Below, in pieces: positions 1-7,710 of a stretch of 64,000 bases of DNA; the stretch's first letter is position 1; each line of letters opens with the position of its first letter. Both the position numbers and the translations under genes were made by a program. The notes beneath the pieces were generated by a model. The model saw only the letters and a program-made list of their open reading frames with translations. It was not told the DNA's origin and ran no database searches. The stretch is from Achromobacter anxifer (GTDB lineage Bacteria > Pseudomonadota > Gammaproteobacteria > Burkholderiales > Burkholderiaceae_B): NCBI RefSeq assembly GCF_903652925.1, contig NZ_CAHLAR010000005.1, forward strand, positions 186,001 to 250,000. Reading direction: 5' to 3'.

Positions 1-590
1 TCAAGAATACGAAAGCCGATCGGCGGCTCGGCGCCTTCCTTCTTGTTGATCAGCCGGATGGCCAGCGGGGCAGCGAACGTTTCGACAAGCTCCAGATTCA
101 CGCCGCGGCAGCTGCGGAACGACCCGGTGATGAAATCGACCTCCTCCGGCACTGGTGTACGACCCGAAGCCTCCAACTCCATCAACAAGAAAAGGCAACG
201 CTTCGGCCGGCCTTCAGCACGCTGCTTTTCGACCAGGACAATGTCAGTGGTGTTCTCTTGCGGATGTCGTGCAGACGGGCGCCAGGCATCGATGACCTTG
301 GGGCCATCCACAACGAGCCCCAGGCGAGCGCAGAATTCTTCCAGGCGTTGCGCTTGGTAGGCCCGGCGCTTTGCCAGCGTTTCCGGATTGCAGTCTTCGT
401 CCAGGGCGGACAACTTTGCCTCGGGGAAGCACGCCTCTTTGAATGCGGCCAGATTATCGTGACCGAGGACAAACGCGGTCGCGTCCTTGAGATGGAACTC
501 AGGCGGGAGAGGGGAGATGTCGGGCAAGAACCGCGGCAAGCGAGAAGCTGTGCGGTCGGCCATTTTGGTGTTTTTGTAAACGATCTTCAT
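1..590 (-). CDS. Unknown protein, C-terminus cut by window edge
   Basis: An open frame runs from ATG at 590 to the window edge without a stop, giving about 196 residues; the true end lies outside. I do not recognise the family. The visible protein is soluble and mixed in composition, with a proline-rich stretch near residues 20-32 and no signal peptide or membrane segment. There is no strong Shine-Dalgarno before 590. An internal ATG at 563 is an alternative start. The frame is consistent over its whole length, and the shorter frames overlapping it look like shadows. Confidence 0.6.
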   Translation of the reverse strand, partial: MKIVYKNTKMADRTASRLPRFLPDISPLPPEFHLKDATAFVLGHDNLAAFKEACFPEAKLSALDEDCNPETLAKRRAYQAQRLEEFCARLGLVVDGPKVIDAWRPSARHPQENTTDIVLVEKQRAEGRPKRCLFLLMELEASGRTPVPEEVDFITGSFRSCRGVNLELVETFAAPLAIRLINKKEGAEPPIGFRIL

Positions 591-1002
591 CGTGTATCCA
601 TCAAATTATCGGTTGAACAAAAGCCCCCCAGCGTGACTTCAGGCTAGGGTGACGATCGCGTTGCCGATAGGCCGATGGACGCAGGACTCGGACGAAACGT
701 TACACGAATGTCCATCGCAAGGTCAAGAGTCGAGCCTGAGTAGGGTAGGCCGCTCACGCTATACGCACAGGTGAACCAACTGCCGTACCGTCCAGGTGCG
801 GATTTTCTTTGCCCATTCCATCAGGACACAGACGGATCTGGCCGACAAATGGGGCCGCGCCTTGTGGTTGATCGCAGATCGGCGTAGCGTAGAGTCCACG
901 GTGCTCGAACAAGAGCGGCCGCATCACCTCAGCGGCCTCCAGTGCCGCTGCAACCTCCAAACCGTGAACTGAACCAGCCGCAACCCCCCATGTCCACGCA
1001 CC
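591..1002. other. Mostly gene-free stretch
   Basis: Apart from a doubtful 68-codon frame at 754-960 I see no gene here. The stretch separates the partial gene on the left from kfrA and ends at a perfect hairpin (1003-1032). Confidence 0.4.
754..960 (-). CDS. Doubtful small ORF or gene remnant
   Basis: The frame gives 68 residues but its only usable start is TTG, with no clear Shine-Dalgarno. The reading stays open upstream to a TAA at 1018 without an ATG, so this could be the tail of a decayed gene. The composition (LEAAEVMRPLLFEHRG near the N-terminus, and a CPDGMGKENPHLDG stretch) looks more protein-like than the neighbouring shadow frames. I cannot assign a family. Confidence 0.25.
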   Translation of the reverse strand: MEVAAALEAAEVMRPLLFEHRGLYATPICDQPQGAAPFVGQIRLCPDGMGKENPHLDGTAVGSPVRIA

Positions 1003-1032
1003 CTTACCTGATAATTGTTATTATCAGGTAAG
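1003..1032. promoter_or_regulatory. Perfect 13-bp inverted repeat (operator or terminator)
   Basis: The arms CTTACCTGATAAT and ATTATCAGGTAAG are perfect inverse complements separated by 4 nt. It lies just beyond the kfrA stop. No T-run follows in either direction, so a protein-binding site is at least as likely as a terminator. Confidence 0.5.
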
Positions 1033-1064
1033 GATTATTGGGGGTTTTCTGGGGTACCTGGCAT

Positions 1065-1745
1065 TTAAGTCTCACTTTTGGGCCCGTCTCCATGCGCCTG
1101 AGGCTGGTCGTCCATCGATTGCGAGGCCGCCGGCGCCCGCAGCACGGCGGTCAGCTCCCGCACCTGGCCCAGCGCTGCGTCCCGCTCGCCGGTCAGCTTG
1201 GCCGCCAGTTCGCCGCTCTCTTGGGCAGCTTCGCGCGCGGCGGCCAACTCAGCACGTGCCGCAACCAGGTCGCGCTCCAGATCGGCCGCGCGAGCCGCCT
1301 GAACCTTTGCCTCGGTCAAAGCCTGCTGAGCGGCGCTCAACTGCGCCTCAAAGGCGCTGAGCCGTTCCTGCTGGTCCGACTCAACACGCTCGAGTCGAGC
1401 GACTTCCTGGGTGGCCTCATCGATTTCCGCGCGCGCCTGTGCGAGCTGTTCCTCTGTCTGGGCGCGAATCGCGTCGACATCCCGCTGAGCTTGCCGGTGA
1501 GCATTCGCCCATAACTCTTGCACGAATCCCAATCCGCGATCAACGATTTCTGCTGGCGCCGGCGGCGCGGAGGCGGCATCTCGGGCTCGTCGTTGCTTCC
1601 AGGCGTCGAAACCACGCTTCACAGTGCTGAATGAGCCACCTCCGATGCGTTCCTGGATCAGAATGATTGACGGCTCCTTGCCTTCAGTCAGTATGGCCGT
1701 GATGGCGGCGTCGATGGCCTCCGGTGTAGCGATCGGTCTGCTCAT
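1065..1745 (-). CDS. kfrA: KfrA-like DNA-binding coiled-coil protein
   Basis: This protein of 226 residues has the KfrA layout. An N-terminal DNA-binding domain (about residues 1-70, including the RIGGGSFSTVKRGFDAWK stretch) is followed by a long alanine/glutamate/arginine-rich coiled coil (about 75-205). KfrA proteins of IncP-type plasmids are autoregulated and support stable inheritance by forming filamentous multimers. I chose ATG at 1745 because GAGGGAG (1753-1759) sits 7 nt upstream. The GTG at 1751 is only 1 nt from that Shine-Dalgarno and is less likely. Palindromes directly upstream (1778-1817) fit an autoregulatory operator. Confidence 0.85.
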   Translation of the reverse strand: MSRPIATPEAIDAAITAILTEGKEPSIILIQERIGGGSFSTVKRGFDAWKQRRARDAASAPPAPAEIVDRGLGFVQELWANAHRQAQRDVDAIRAQTEEQLAQARAEIDEATQEVARLERVESDQQERLSAFEAQLSAAQQALTEAKVQAARAADLERDLVAARAELAAAREAAQESGELAAKLTGERDAALGQVRELTAVLRAPAASQSMDDQPQAHGDGPKSET

Positions 1746-1777
1746 AGTCACGCTCCCTCGAATTATCCTAAGTTATT

Positions 1778-1817
1778 CGATAATGATAATTATCGTAATT
1801 ACCGTAATTACGGTAAT
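1778..1817. promoter_or_regulatory. Probable kfrA operator: two AT-rich palindromes
   Basis: A perfect 20-bp palindrome (1798-1817, ATTACCGTAATTACGGTAAT) lies beside a second inverted repeat with arms CGATAAT and ATTATCG (1778-1795). Both are immediately upstream of kfrA. Autoregulatory KfrA binding to such repeats is known from IncP plasmids; here it is inferred from position. Confidence 0.6.
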
Positions 1818-1839
1818 GATACGCGCATCGCCGGCATAG

Positions 1840-1863
1840 AAAAAGCCCGCACTAAGCGGGCTC
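1840..1863 (-). terminator. Rho-independent terminator
   Basis: AGCCCGC and GCGGGCT form a stem around a 5-nt loop, followed on the minus strand by a run of T. It ends the gene at 1879-2382. Confidence 0.8.
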
Positions 1864-1878
1864 TGGGAGGGGTGAATA

Positions 1879-2382
1879 TCAGTCCTTGACCTCGGGGTAG
1901 TCGACGTTGACCGCACCCTTTGCTATGTCCTGTGCCACCTCGCAGAAGTCAGGGTGATCCAGCAGTGCCTGAGGAATGGGGATCGGCTGAGAAGTGCGGT
2001 ACGAGCCATCCTTCACGCACGACTCACGGTAGCTGTCCGCAGATTCGATGGTATCGAAGCCATGGGCGTACATCTCGGCAGACGACCCACCTTCCTGGAG
2101 GACCAGGAAGCCTTGAGCGACCTCCGGGTTAGCCGGCACCTCCGGTTCATCCTCGAGCTCCATCAGAGCGTCTTCAGGGTCGGTATCCGTGAGCAGTTCC
2201 TGGATTTGGCAGGCCAGGCGCCACATGTGTTGCGCGCGAGGGTTTTGGGATTCATGGAACCGTATTCCTTCGCCATGACGCTGGTAGACCTCCTTCATCA
2301 GCAGGGCTGCCAGTTCCTCCGTCTGATCCACGATCTGCTGGGCCGAACGAACGGGAACGGTCTTCATTTCTTGGGGGCTCAT
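1879..2382 (-). CDS. Unknown 167-residue accessory protein
   Basis: I do not recognise the family. The protein is acidic and probably soluble, with an N-terminal helical part and an acidic linker (residues 65-80). The ATG at 2382 has AAAGGA 8 nt upstream. Its promoter box CTATACG lies about 50 bp upstream, and the gene has its own terminator (1840-1863), so it is a single-gene unit. It diverges from the gene at 2508, which has its own CTATACG box. Confidence 0.8.
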   Translation of the reverse strand: MSPQEMKTVPVRSAQQIVDQTEELAALLMKEVYQRHGEGIRFHESQNPRAQHMWRLACQIQELLTDTDPEDALMELEDEPEVPANPEVAQGFLVLQEGGSSAEMYAHGFDTIESADSYRESCVKDGSYRTSQPIPIPQALLDHPDFCEVAQDIAKGAVNVDYPEVKD

Positions 2383-2432
2383 GGTTCTGTCCTTTCAGGG
2401 TAGTAGTGCGCGGAAATCGCGCTGACCTACCC

Positions 2433-2438
2433 CGTATA
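2433..2438 (-). promoter_or_regulatory. CTATACG promoter box for the 1879-2382 gene
   Basis: A -10-like TATACG preceded by C, 50 bp before the start codon. No convincing -35 is visible. Confidence 0.6.
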
Positions 2439-2469
2439 GCCCACCACCAGGCATTTCCTTTCTGTTGCC

Positions 2470-2475
2470 TATACG
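2470..2475 (+). promoter_or_regulatory. CTATACG promoter box for the 2508 gene
   Basis: TATACG preceded by C, 32 bp before the ATG. It is divergent to the box at 2433-2438. No clear -35 is visible. Confidence 0.6.
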
Positions 2476-2507
2476 TCACCAGACAACAACTAGAAAGGAA
2501 CCATCCA

Positions 2508-2816
2508 ATGTCTGAGAAAAACAAATCCCCCGAAGTGAAAACCCCACACGCTGACGCAGCTTTCGAGCTGATGAAGGCCAACTTCCTCCACTACCTGTTC
2601 ATGGTGGTGGCGGAGCTGACCAGCGTCGTGGCCTTTGTTGCTGTAGTTGCGTTTGCCATGTTTGCCGCAGAATTTCTGCACTACCTTGGTGAACTCATGC
2701 CTCATGCCGCGGCTGAGCTGGGCTTCATGGCTAAAAGTGCGAAGTACGTCCTCTTTGGATTGGCACTTCTCGGCCTTGTAAAGAGCGGGTTGAAACACCT
2801 GTTCAGCAAGCACTGA
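2508..2816 (+). CDS. Small membrane protein, unknown role
   Basis: This protein of 102 residues has a hydrophilic N-terminus and two likely membrane segments, about residues 27-50 and 68-90. It ends with a basic tail. The ATG at 2508 is preceded by AGAAAGGAA at a good distance; a longer in-frame start at 2406 lies upstream of the promoter box and is rejected. A 9-bp hairpin (2825-2848) follows the stop, and a second tiny gene comes next. Confidence 0.8.
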   Translation: MSEKNKSPEVKTPHADAAFELMKANFLHYLFMVVAELTSVVAFVAVVAFAMFAAEFLHYLGELMPHAAAELGFMAKSAKYVLFGLALLGLVKSGLKHLFSKH

Positions 2817-2824
2817 CGAGAGTC

Positions 2825-2848
2825 CTGGGCGAAATGGACTTCGCCCAG
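2825..2848 (+). terminator. Hairpin after the small membrane gene
   Basis: CTGGGCGAA and TTCGCCCAG form a perfect 9-bp stem with a 6-nt loop. A T-run (CTTTTTAGG) follows about 10 nt later, so termination may be partial and allow reading into the next small gene. Confidence 0.45.
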
Positions 2849-2873
2849 CCTTAGGCACTTTTTAGGATCAATC

Positions 2874-3014
2874 ATGAATGAAGCACACTCATATCTGACC
2901 CTGGTTGGAAAAGCCATCATGGACGGCATCAAATCAGGAACCCGCGAGTTTTTCAGCCCAACTGTCGAGCTCGGCCGTTGGATCGGAAAACTGCTTAAAC
3001 GACTGTGCAATTAG
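2874..3014 (+). CDS. Very small protein of 46 residues
   Basis: A short open frame begins with ATG at 2874, with AGGA 6 nt upstream, and ends at TAG 3012-3014. The product starts MNEAHSYLTLVGKAIMDG and ends in a basic RWIGKLLKRLCN tail, suggesting an amphipathic, perhaps membrane-associated peptide. It lies between two terminator-like hairpins and downstream of a small membrane protein, which may be its partner. The function is unknown. Confidence 0.55.
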   Translation: MNEAHSYLTLVGKAIMDGIKSGTREFFSPTVELGRWIGKLLKRLCN

Positions 3015-3035
3015 GTCATAACAGGTTCAACTCCC

Positions 3036-3067
3036 ACAGCCGGCTATATGCCGGCTGTTTCTTTTTA
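3036..3067 (+). terminator. Rho-independent terminator
   Basis: ACAGCCGGC and GCCGGCTGT form a perfect 9-bp stem with a 5-nt loop, followed by TTTCTTTTT. Confidence 0.85.
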
Positions 3068-3086
3068 GGAAAACCCTGTCTTTGGC

Positions 3087-3092
3087 TATACG
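3087..3092 (+). promoter_or_regulatory. CTATACG promoter box for the 3132 gene
   Basis: TATACG preceded by GGC, 39 bp before the ATG, with a pyrimidine-rich stretch just upstream. No clear -35. Confidence 0.6.
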
Positions 3093-3131
3093 ACGTGTTG
3101 CGGCGAGCGCCGCTGTCGAAAAGAGGCCTGG

Positions 3132-3413
3132 ATGGGCACCGTATCGTTCACCGTCATCTGGATGCGCCGGGACGACCTGCATGGAGTCGTCCTTGAGCAA
3201 GAAGAAAGTCTCCACCTGCGGACCGCAATGAGTCTTGCGCGCCAGGTGAGCACCTCCCCTTCTTTCCTGTTCGGCCAACTGTTGGCTCCGGACGGCCTGG
3301 TCGTGGCCAACTTTGCCGAGGGCTGCATCGTATTCAACGATGAGCAGCACATTCACAAGCCCTGGTGGGGAGAAATCTCGCCTTACTGCGAAGGGAAATT
3401 TTCCACTTTGTGA
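3132..3413 (+). CDS. Unknown 93-residue protein
   Basis: This is a small soluble protein of unrecognised family with no signal peptide. The start ATG has GAGG about 6 nt upstream and a CTATACG box 39 bp upstream. The preceding terminator at 3036-3067 isolates it as a single-gene unit. The tryptophan-rich WWGEISPYCEGK stretch near the C-terminus is its most distinctive feature. Confidence 0.75.
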   Translation: MGTVSFTVIWMRRDDLHGVVLEQEESLHLRTAMSLARQVSTSPSFLFGQLLAPDGLVVANFAEGCIVFNDEQHIHKPWWGEISPYCEGKFSTL

Positions 3414-3422
3414 CAAGACAGC

Positions 3423-3428
3423 TATACG
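3423..3428 (+). promoter_or_regulatory. CTATACG promoter box for the 3478 gene
   Basis: TATACG preceded by AGC, 49 bp before the ATG. Confidence 0.6.
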
Positions 3429-3477
3429 AGGCAGGCCCTCGTAGAGCGCTATCCATCAACTTTTAAGAGGAAATACC

Positions 3478-4074
3478 ATGTTCGACATCATCAATCTCGT
3501 CTTCGCCGCTGGCGTCGCCATCTCCCAAGTTCAGCTCTACTCGAGCGAGGACTACAAGGCCCCGCCGCAGCGAGACGGCATCGTTTCCGTGAGCATGCAC
3601 CGTGAGTTCTACCGCGAAGACGGTCAGGGCAAGTGTGAGTTCAAGGGCGTGATGGTGCCTTTCGTCCGCGACTGGGATGACATCCGCCCCATGGGAGATG
3701 GCCAAGAAATGGTGCTGAAGGCCGCCCCGGAAACCACCGCAGGCATGGTCTTCCTCGTGAACCAAAAGGTCTGCGAGGGCAAAGAGACCGAGATCCTGTT
3801 CCGCGCTGGCGAAAAGTACCGCCTGACAGAGGGCAACAATTTCTTCAAGAAGCACTCCCTCATGGCCACCGACATGCTGGCCACCAGTAAGGATCAGCAG
3901 CCCAAATGGTTGATCCAAGCATTGGATCGGGTGGAGAGACTGGCGCCGACGAATCCGACGGCCGCCCAGTTCCTGGAAACCAGCAAGAAGGAAATAGCGT
4001 TCGTTCGCGGCATTGCCGACGGCGCCGTTGTTCCGGGCAAGGAAGCCGACAACGAGCACAAAGCAGAGCAGTGA
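3478..4074 (+). CDS. Unknown 198-residue protein
   Basis: The family is not recognised. The N-terminus (residues 1-18) is hydrophobic and might be a weak signal or anchor. The rest is soluble, with a basic middle and an acidic/lysine C-terminal tail. AAGAGGAAA precedes the ATG, and a CTATACG box lies 49 bp upstream. A hairpin terminator (4139-4165) follows, so this is another single-gene unit. Confidence 0.8.
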   Translation: MFDIINLVFAAGVAISQVQLYSSEDYKAPPQRDGIVSVSMHREFYREDGQGKCEFKGVMVPFVRDWDDIRPMGDGQEMVLKAAPETTAGMVFLVNQKVCEGKETEILFRAGEKYRLTEGNNFFKKHSLMATDMLATSKDQQPKWLIQALDRVERLAPTNPTAAQFLETSKKEIAFVRGIADGAVVPGKEADNEHKAEQ

Positions 4075-4138
4075 TCCGGCGCAAGCGTAGTAGTAGCAGT
4101 TTAATCAGTACCTCAGGCATGAAATTCACATCCTCCTA

Positions 4139-4165
4139 AAGCTCCAGTCGTAATGATTGGAGCTT
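4139..4165 (+). terminator. Rho-independent terminator
   Basis: AAGCTCCA and TGGAGCTT pair around an 11-nt loop and are followed by TTC. It lies between the unknown gene and the recombinase. Confidence 0.6.
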
Positions 4166-4215
4166 TTCTCGGGGCCTCCGTAGAATATGGTGATCATTTT
4201 CTATGGTCTTTCTCA

Positions 4216-6036
4216 ATGGCTCAGAACAATCAGGTGGCGGCACCAGTTCGACGCTACACGCGATTGGATTTCGCTGCGCTGCGCTACCGCTTTAATAAGC
4301 TGCCTATATCTTTCATCCGTGATCGCTTGTTCACTGAGGACTGTCTATCTGAGCGCGGAATCGAAACGGACGCAAAGCTCGAGGCGTGGCTCGATGACCT
4401 ACGCGACAACCTGATCGAGCGGGCCCGGCGCGCTAACCCGCTCATTGCCAAGAACCTGGAAGACGCCCGCACCTTCAACTCCTGGCCCGCGGGCACCATC
4501 AATTTCTTGATCCAGGCCGGGGAGCGAGACCAAGCAGACCCGATGCCGAATGATTCTCTGGCGATCTGGCTGCGACCCTTGGTAAGCCGCCCGTTGGCCG
4601 CCGAAGGCATTGTCACCGTCTCCGACCTGAAGAAGACCATCGAGCTGCGAGGCGATGGCTGGTACCGGCCCGTCCCGCGCATCGGCCGCGGCAAGGCACT
4701 GGCGATTGAGCGCTGGTTGTCGGCCAACGCCAACACCGTTGGAGGCTTCACCAAACCTTCCGACAAGCCGATCTCGGGCTTGGTCCAATTCAGTCCATCC
4801 ACGCAGCTCATACCCCTCGAGCGCATCGCTTCCGTGGTCACGGCTCTCGATGGCAGTCAGGGCCGAAACCGCAATAACACGTTCTGCCTGATCTCGGCAC
4901 GCAACGACCTTGAGGCCGTGCAGGCCTACCTGTATCGCTACCGGGGCAGCGAGAAGACGTTGCGTGCCTACCGTAAGGAGCTTGAACGTTTCCTCTTGTG
5001 GTGTGTCAGCGTACGCCGCATGCCACTATCCAGCGTCCTACTGGAGGAGTGCGAGGCCTACAAGGACTTTCTTGCAGCACCCGCCCCTGGTTGGATGGGC
5101 GTCAAGGTGGCGCGCTCATCGGCCCGTTGGAAGCCATTTGAGCGGCCGCTGTCGCCTCAGTCGCAGAAGTACGCTGTGCAGGCAATAAGGACATTCTTTG
5201 ATTGGCTTGTGCGTGTTCGATACCTCGGCGGCAACCCGTGGGCCACCGTCGCGGACCCCCTGGCCTCGGTGAAGGAGACCCCGTTAGACTTGGACAAGGC
5301 TCTCCCTGACGATCTATGGAAGGCGCTCACCGGTCCGGCTGGCGTGCTGGCGACTGCTGTAGACCTGGCCCCTACACCGCTGGACAGCGTCCAGTACCGG
5401 CTAGCCCATGCTGCTATTGAGTTGATCGGGGCAACCGGTATCCGTCGAGAGGAGGCTGCGGGCGCAGTGCGGGGTAACCTCAAGCAGGTCCGCGACCCCA
5501 AATTGAAGGCCAACTCAAATGGGCTGTGGGAACTCGCTGTGCTGGGCAAACGCAACAAATGGCGTACGGTGTTCATGCCGGCCTATGTCGTATCGCTGAT
5601 TCGCCGCCACTGGGAAGACCGGGGCCACGACTTCGAGTCGCCTGCTGCGGGCGAACTCGCGCTGGTGTCACCGGTTGCCATCCCCGCCACACCCGCCGCG
5701 CGTGCAAAGCATCTGAATGAGTATGCAGAGCTCACGGGGAACGGATTCTCTCCGGATGGCTTGTACCAGGTCGTGAAGACCACCTTGATTCGGCTAGCCA
5801 GGGATGAGCGCATTGACCTCTCCGATGAGGCCCGCACCATGCTTCTCCAGGCTGCGCCCCATGCGCTACGCCACACCTTCGCGACGCGGGCGACAGCTGA
5901 TGATGTGCCTTTGGACGTGGTGCAACGAATCCTCGGCCACGTTTCCCAGCAGACGACGTCCATCTATGTCCGCGCCGAGCGCACTCGCAGCATCAAGGAG
6001 ATGGGCAACTTCTTCGGTCAGAACGACATTGGCTGA
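4216..6036 (+). CDS. Tyrosine recombinase / integrase-family protein
   Basis: The C-terminal third carries the tyrosine recombinase signature: an arginine in the GIRREEAAG motif (about residue 408), a lysine in LGKRNKWRTV, HALRHTFAT (about 545-553), and LGHVSQQTTSIYV with the nucleophilic tyrosine near 582. The middle (about 230-370) matches the SAM-like core-binding domain. The N-terminal 220 residues are extra compared with XerC/D and lambda-type enzymes. ATG at 4216 is preferred because the longer start (4153) falls inside the preceding terminator. It lies next to a parS array, so it may resolve plasmid multimers or act in integration; which one is not decidable here. Confidence 0.85.
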   Translation: MAQNNQVAAPVRRYTRLDFAALRYRFNKLPISFIRDRLFTEDCLSERGIETDAKLEAWLDDLRDNLIERARRANPLIAKNLEDARTFNSWPAGTINFLIQAGERDQADPMPNDSLAIWLRPLVSRPLAAEGIVTVSDLKKTIELRGDGWYRPVPRIGRGKALAIERWLSANANTVGGFTKPSDKPISGLVQFSPSTQLIPLERIASVVTALDGSQGRNRNNTFCLISARNDLEAVQAYLYRYRGSEKTLRAYRKELERFLLWCVSVRRMPLSSVLLEECEAYKDFLAAPAPGWMGVKVARSSARWKPFERPLSPQSQKYAVQAIRTFFDWLVRVRYLGGNPWATVADPLASVKETPLDLDKALPDDLWKALTGPAGVLATAVDLAPTPLDSVQYRLAHAAIELIGATGIRREEAAGAVRGNLKQVRDPKLKANSNGLWELAVLGKRNKWRTVFMPAYVVSLIRRHWEDRGHDFESPAAGELALVSPVAIPATPAARAKHLNEYAELTGNGFSPDGLYQVVKTTLIRLARDERIDLSDEARTMLLQAAPHALRHTFATRATADDVPLDVVQRILGHVSQQTTSIYVRAERTRSIKEMGNFFGQNDIG

Positions 6037-6042
6037 TTCCGT

Positions 6043-6659
6043 GTTCCTACTAGGAACACTTTGACGAACAACGGGGCGCTGTTCCTAGTAGGAACGAATC
6101 TCAGACTGCGCGCGACGACCTGGCTGGGCAAACGCGGGAATCGTTCCTACTAGGAACGAAGCAGCGTCCCTCGCGGATTCATCACCCGTACTCGGCGCCC
6201 ACCTTGAAATTTCCCCAAGGAGCTGACCGTCCCTATTAGGATCGACTCCTTGCCTAGTTGAGGGTCTGTGCCTAACAGGAAGGAATTTAGAATTCCGCGC
6301 GATGCCCCCAGCCTTGCACCAGTGGACTGATAACGCGTGTTTAACCCGGGTGCTGGATCGTTCCTACTAGGAACACTTCCAACGGCCATTGACACGTCTC
6401 ATTGCGTTCCTACTAGGAACAGTCCGATCGAAGCACAGATAATAGATTAGGTCTCGAAGGCGGCTGTTGATATAGGACCAACCAGGACATTTGACTCAGC
6501 CGCATTTGTTTCTAGTAGGAACGATGCTGAAATCCTTCGCAGCCAATAACACAGCAACACAGAAACTGGGAAGCCTGCTCTTATCCGTGGAGCGGAATCG
6601 TTCCTAGTAGGAACACAGAGAGCGGGTCAATTGCCGGCAGTGGTGTTCCTACTAGGAAC
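6043..6659. repeat. parS: parS-like centromere array
   Basis: Seven perfect copies of the palindrome GTTCCTA[C/G]TAGGAAC start at 6043, 6081, 6143, 6360, 6406, 6600 and 6645. A one-mismatch copy is at 6508, and two decayed copies are at 6229 and 6269. They fill the whole gene-free stretch directly downstream of parB, the usual place for parS in type Ia partition systems. The motif differs from the chromosomal parS consensus. ParB binding is inferred from location and palindromic form. Confidence 0.85.
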
Positions 6660-6680
6660 AGTCACGAAGAAAACACGCAA

Positions 6681-6706
6681 TAAAAAGCCCCTTGCGAAAG
6701 GGGCTT
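6681..6706 (-). terminator. Terminator of the parAB operon
   Basis: AAGCCCCTT and AAGGGGCTT form a 9-bp stem followed on the minus strand by TTTTTA. Confidence 0.8.
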
Positions 6707-6726
6707 GGAGACAGGTGCTGCGGATC

Positions 6727-7710
6727 TCAATCTGTGGGGAAGAGGCTATCCATAAACTCGTTGATCCTCTTCTCCTGATCCTCAGTCAATACCGACGTCT
6801 TCAATCGAATGGTAAAGGTCGAGGCGTCACGCCGGATATCGCCGGCCTTGGCGCCACCAGCGTAGAAGGATCGTACGTGACGACGAGTCGATACCTGGAC
6901 CTTGCGGGTAACTCGGTCTATAAGCAGCGGGGCGACCTTGGCTTGGTCCAGCTCGCCTTGCTTGAGCATGATCCACAGTTCCTCGAGCGGCTTCTCCGCA
7001 GCGGTTGGGTTCTGGGAATAGGCGCTGACGACCGCCGCCGCAGCATTGGCGCCCAGCAGCTCGGGCCGATCCTCAAGATCCTTGATAATGAATGCCGGCA
7101 GCTTTGGGTAAGACATCAGCCGGCTCATCTGCGCCTTCGAGATGCCTAGCGCTTCCGCGGCCGCGGTACGGCTCGGGAATTCTGCCTGGATGCGAGCGAT
7201 GGAAAGGCTGATTTCGTAGTCCGTGAGGTCTTCGCGATTCAGGTTCTCCATCATCGCGTGGATAGCCATCTCCGCATCCGACAGGTCGACGATGAAGGCT
7301 TTGATCTCAGTGAGGCCCAACATCTTGTGCGCGCGCCAACGACGCTCACCCGCGACAATCTGGTAATGCCCCTGATTGTTCGGGTCTGGCCGAACGATGA
7401 TCGGCTGGATCAGGCCTGCCTCGCGGATGCCGTTCGCCAGCTCATCCATTGCCTCTGCCGTGAACCGCCGACGCGGCTGCCACGGGTTGGGCGACATGTT
7501 CTCGACCAGCAGTAGGTTTGACCCGGAGACCTGCTTCTCCAACTCAGCAATCTTGATCTGTGCATTGGCCAGAGCGCTCAAGGCGCCCGGCGCCGTACGC
7601 GGGGCTTTCGGCGTAGAAGTATCCAGCTCGGCATCTGACACCTCTGAGGTCGACCGCATGCCTGCTGTCTTCTCAGCCATCCGTTGCCGAAAATTCTTCT
7701 GAGCGTTCAT
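6727..7710 (-). CDS. parB: ParB partition protein
   Basis: This protein of 327 residues has the ParB/Spo0J core: NPWQPRRRF (about 75-83), GLIQPIIVRP, and the CTP-binding box with GERRWRAHKMLGL (about 120-132). A helix-turn-helix follows (SRTAAAEALGISKAQMSRLM, about 180-199). A central linker leads to a C-terminal dimerisation part. ParB binds parS and forms a nucleoprotein complex positioned by ParA. Its ATG overlaps the parA stop (ATGA), so translation is coupled. The palindrome array directly downstream is the likely target. Confidence 0.95.
   Translation of the reverse strand: MNAQKNFRQRMAEKTAGMRSTSEVSDAELDTSTPKAPRTAPGALSALANAQIKIAELEKQVSGSNLLLVENMSPNPWQPRRRFTAEAMDELANGIREAGLIQPIIVRPDPNNQGHYQIVAGERRWRAHKMLGLTEIKAFIVDLSDAEMAIHAMMENLNREDLTDYEISLSIARIQAEFPSRTAAAEALGISKAQMSRLMSYPKLPAFIIKDLEDRPELLGANAAAAVVSAYSQNPTAAEKPLEELWIMLKQGELDQAKVAPLLIDRVTRKVQVSTRRHVRSFYAGGAKAGDIRRDASTFTIRLKTSVLTEDQEKRINEFMDSLFPTD

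Noticed and set aside
3015-3045. GGTTCAACTCCCACAGCC resembles a tRNA T-arm and 3' end, a possible integrase attachment site
   Set aside because: No acceptor, D or anticodon arms can be built upstream, and the GGTTCAACT part resembles the leaders seen after CTATACG boxes. The bases form the stem of a terminator.
4216-6036. Complete integrative element with att sites around the recombinase
   Set aside because: I found no direct repeat pair flanking the recombinase that would serve as attL/attR. The surrounding genes are plasmid backbone.
6043-6659. Could the repeats be a CRISPR array?
   Set aside because: The repeats are 15-bp palindromes at irregular spacing of 38-217 bp, with no cas gene, next to parB. 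A parS array explains them.
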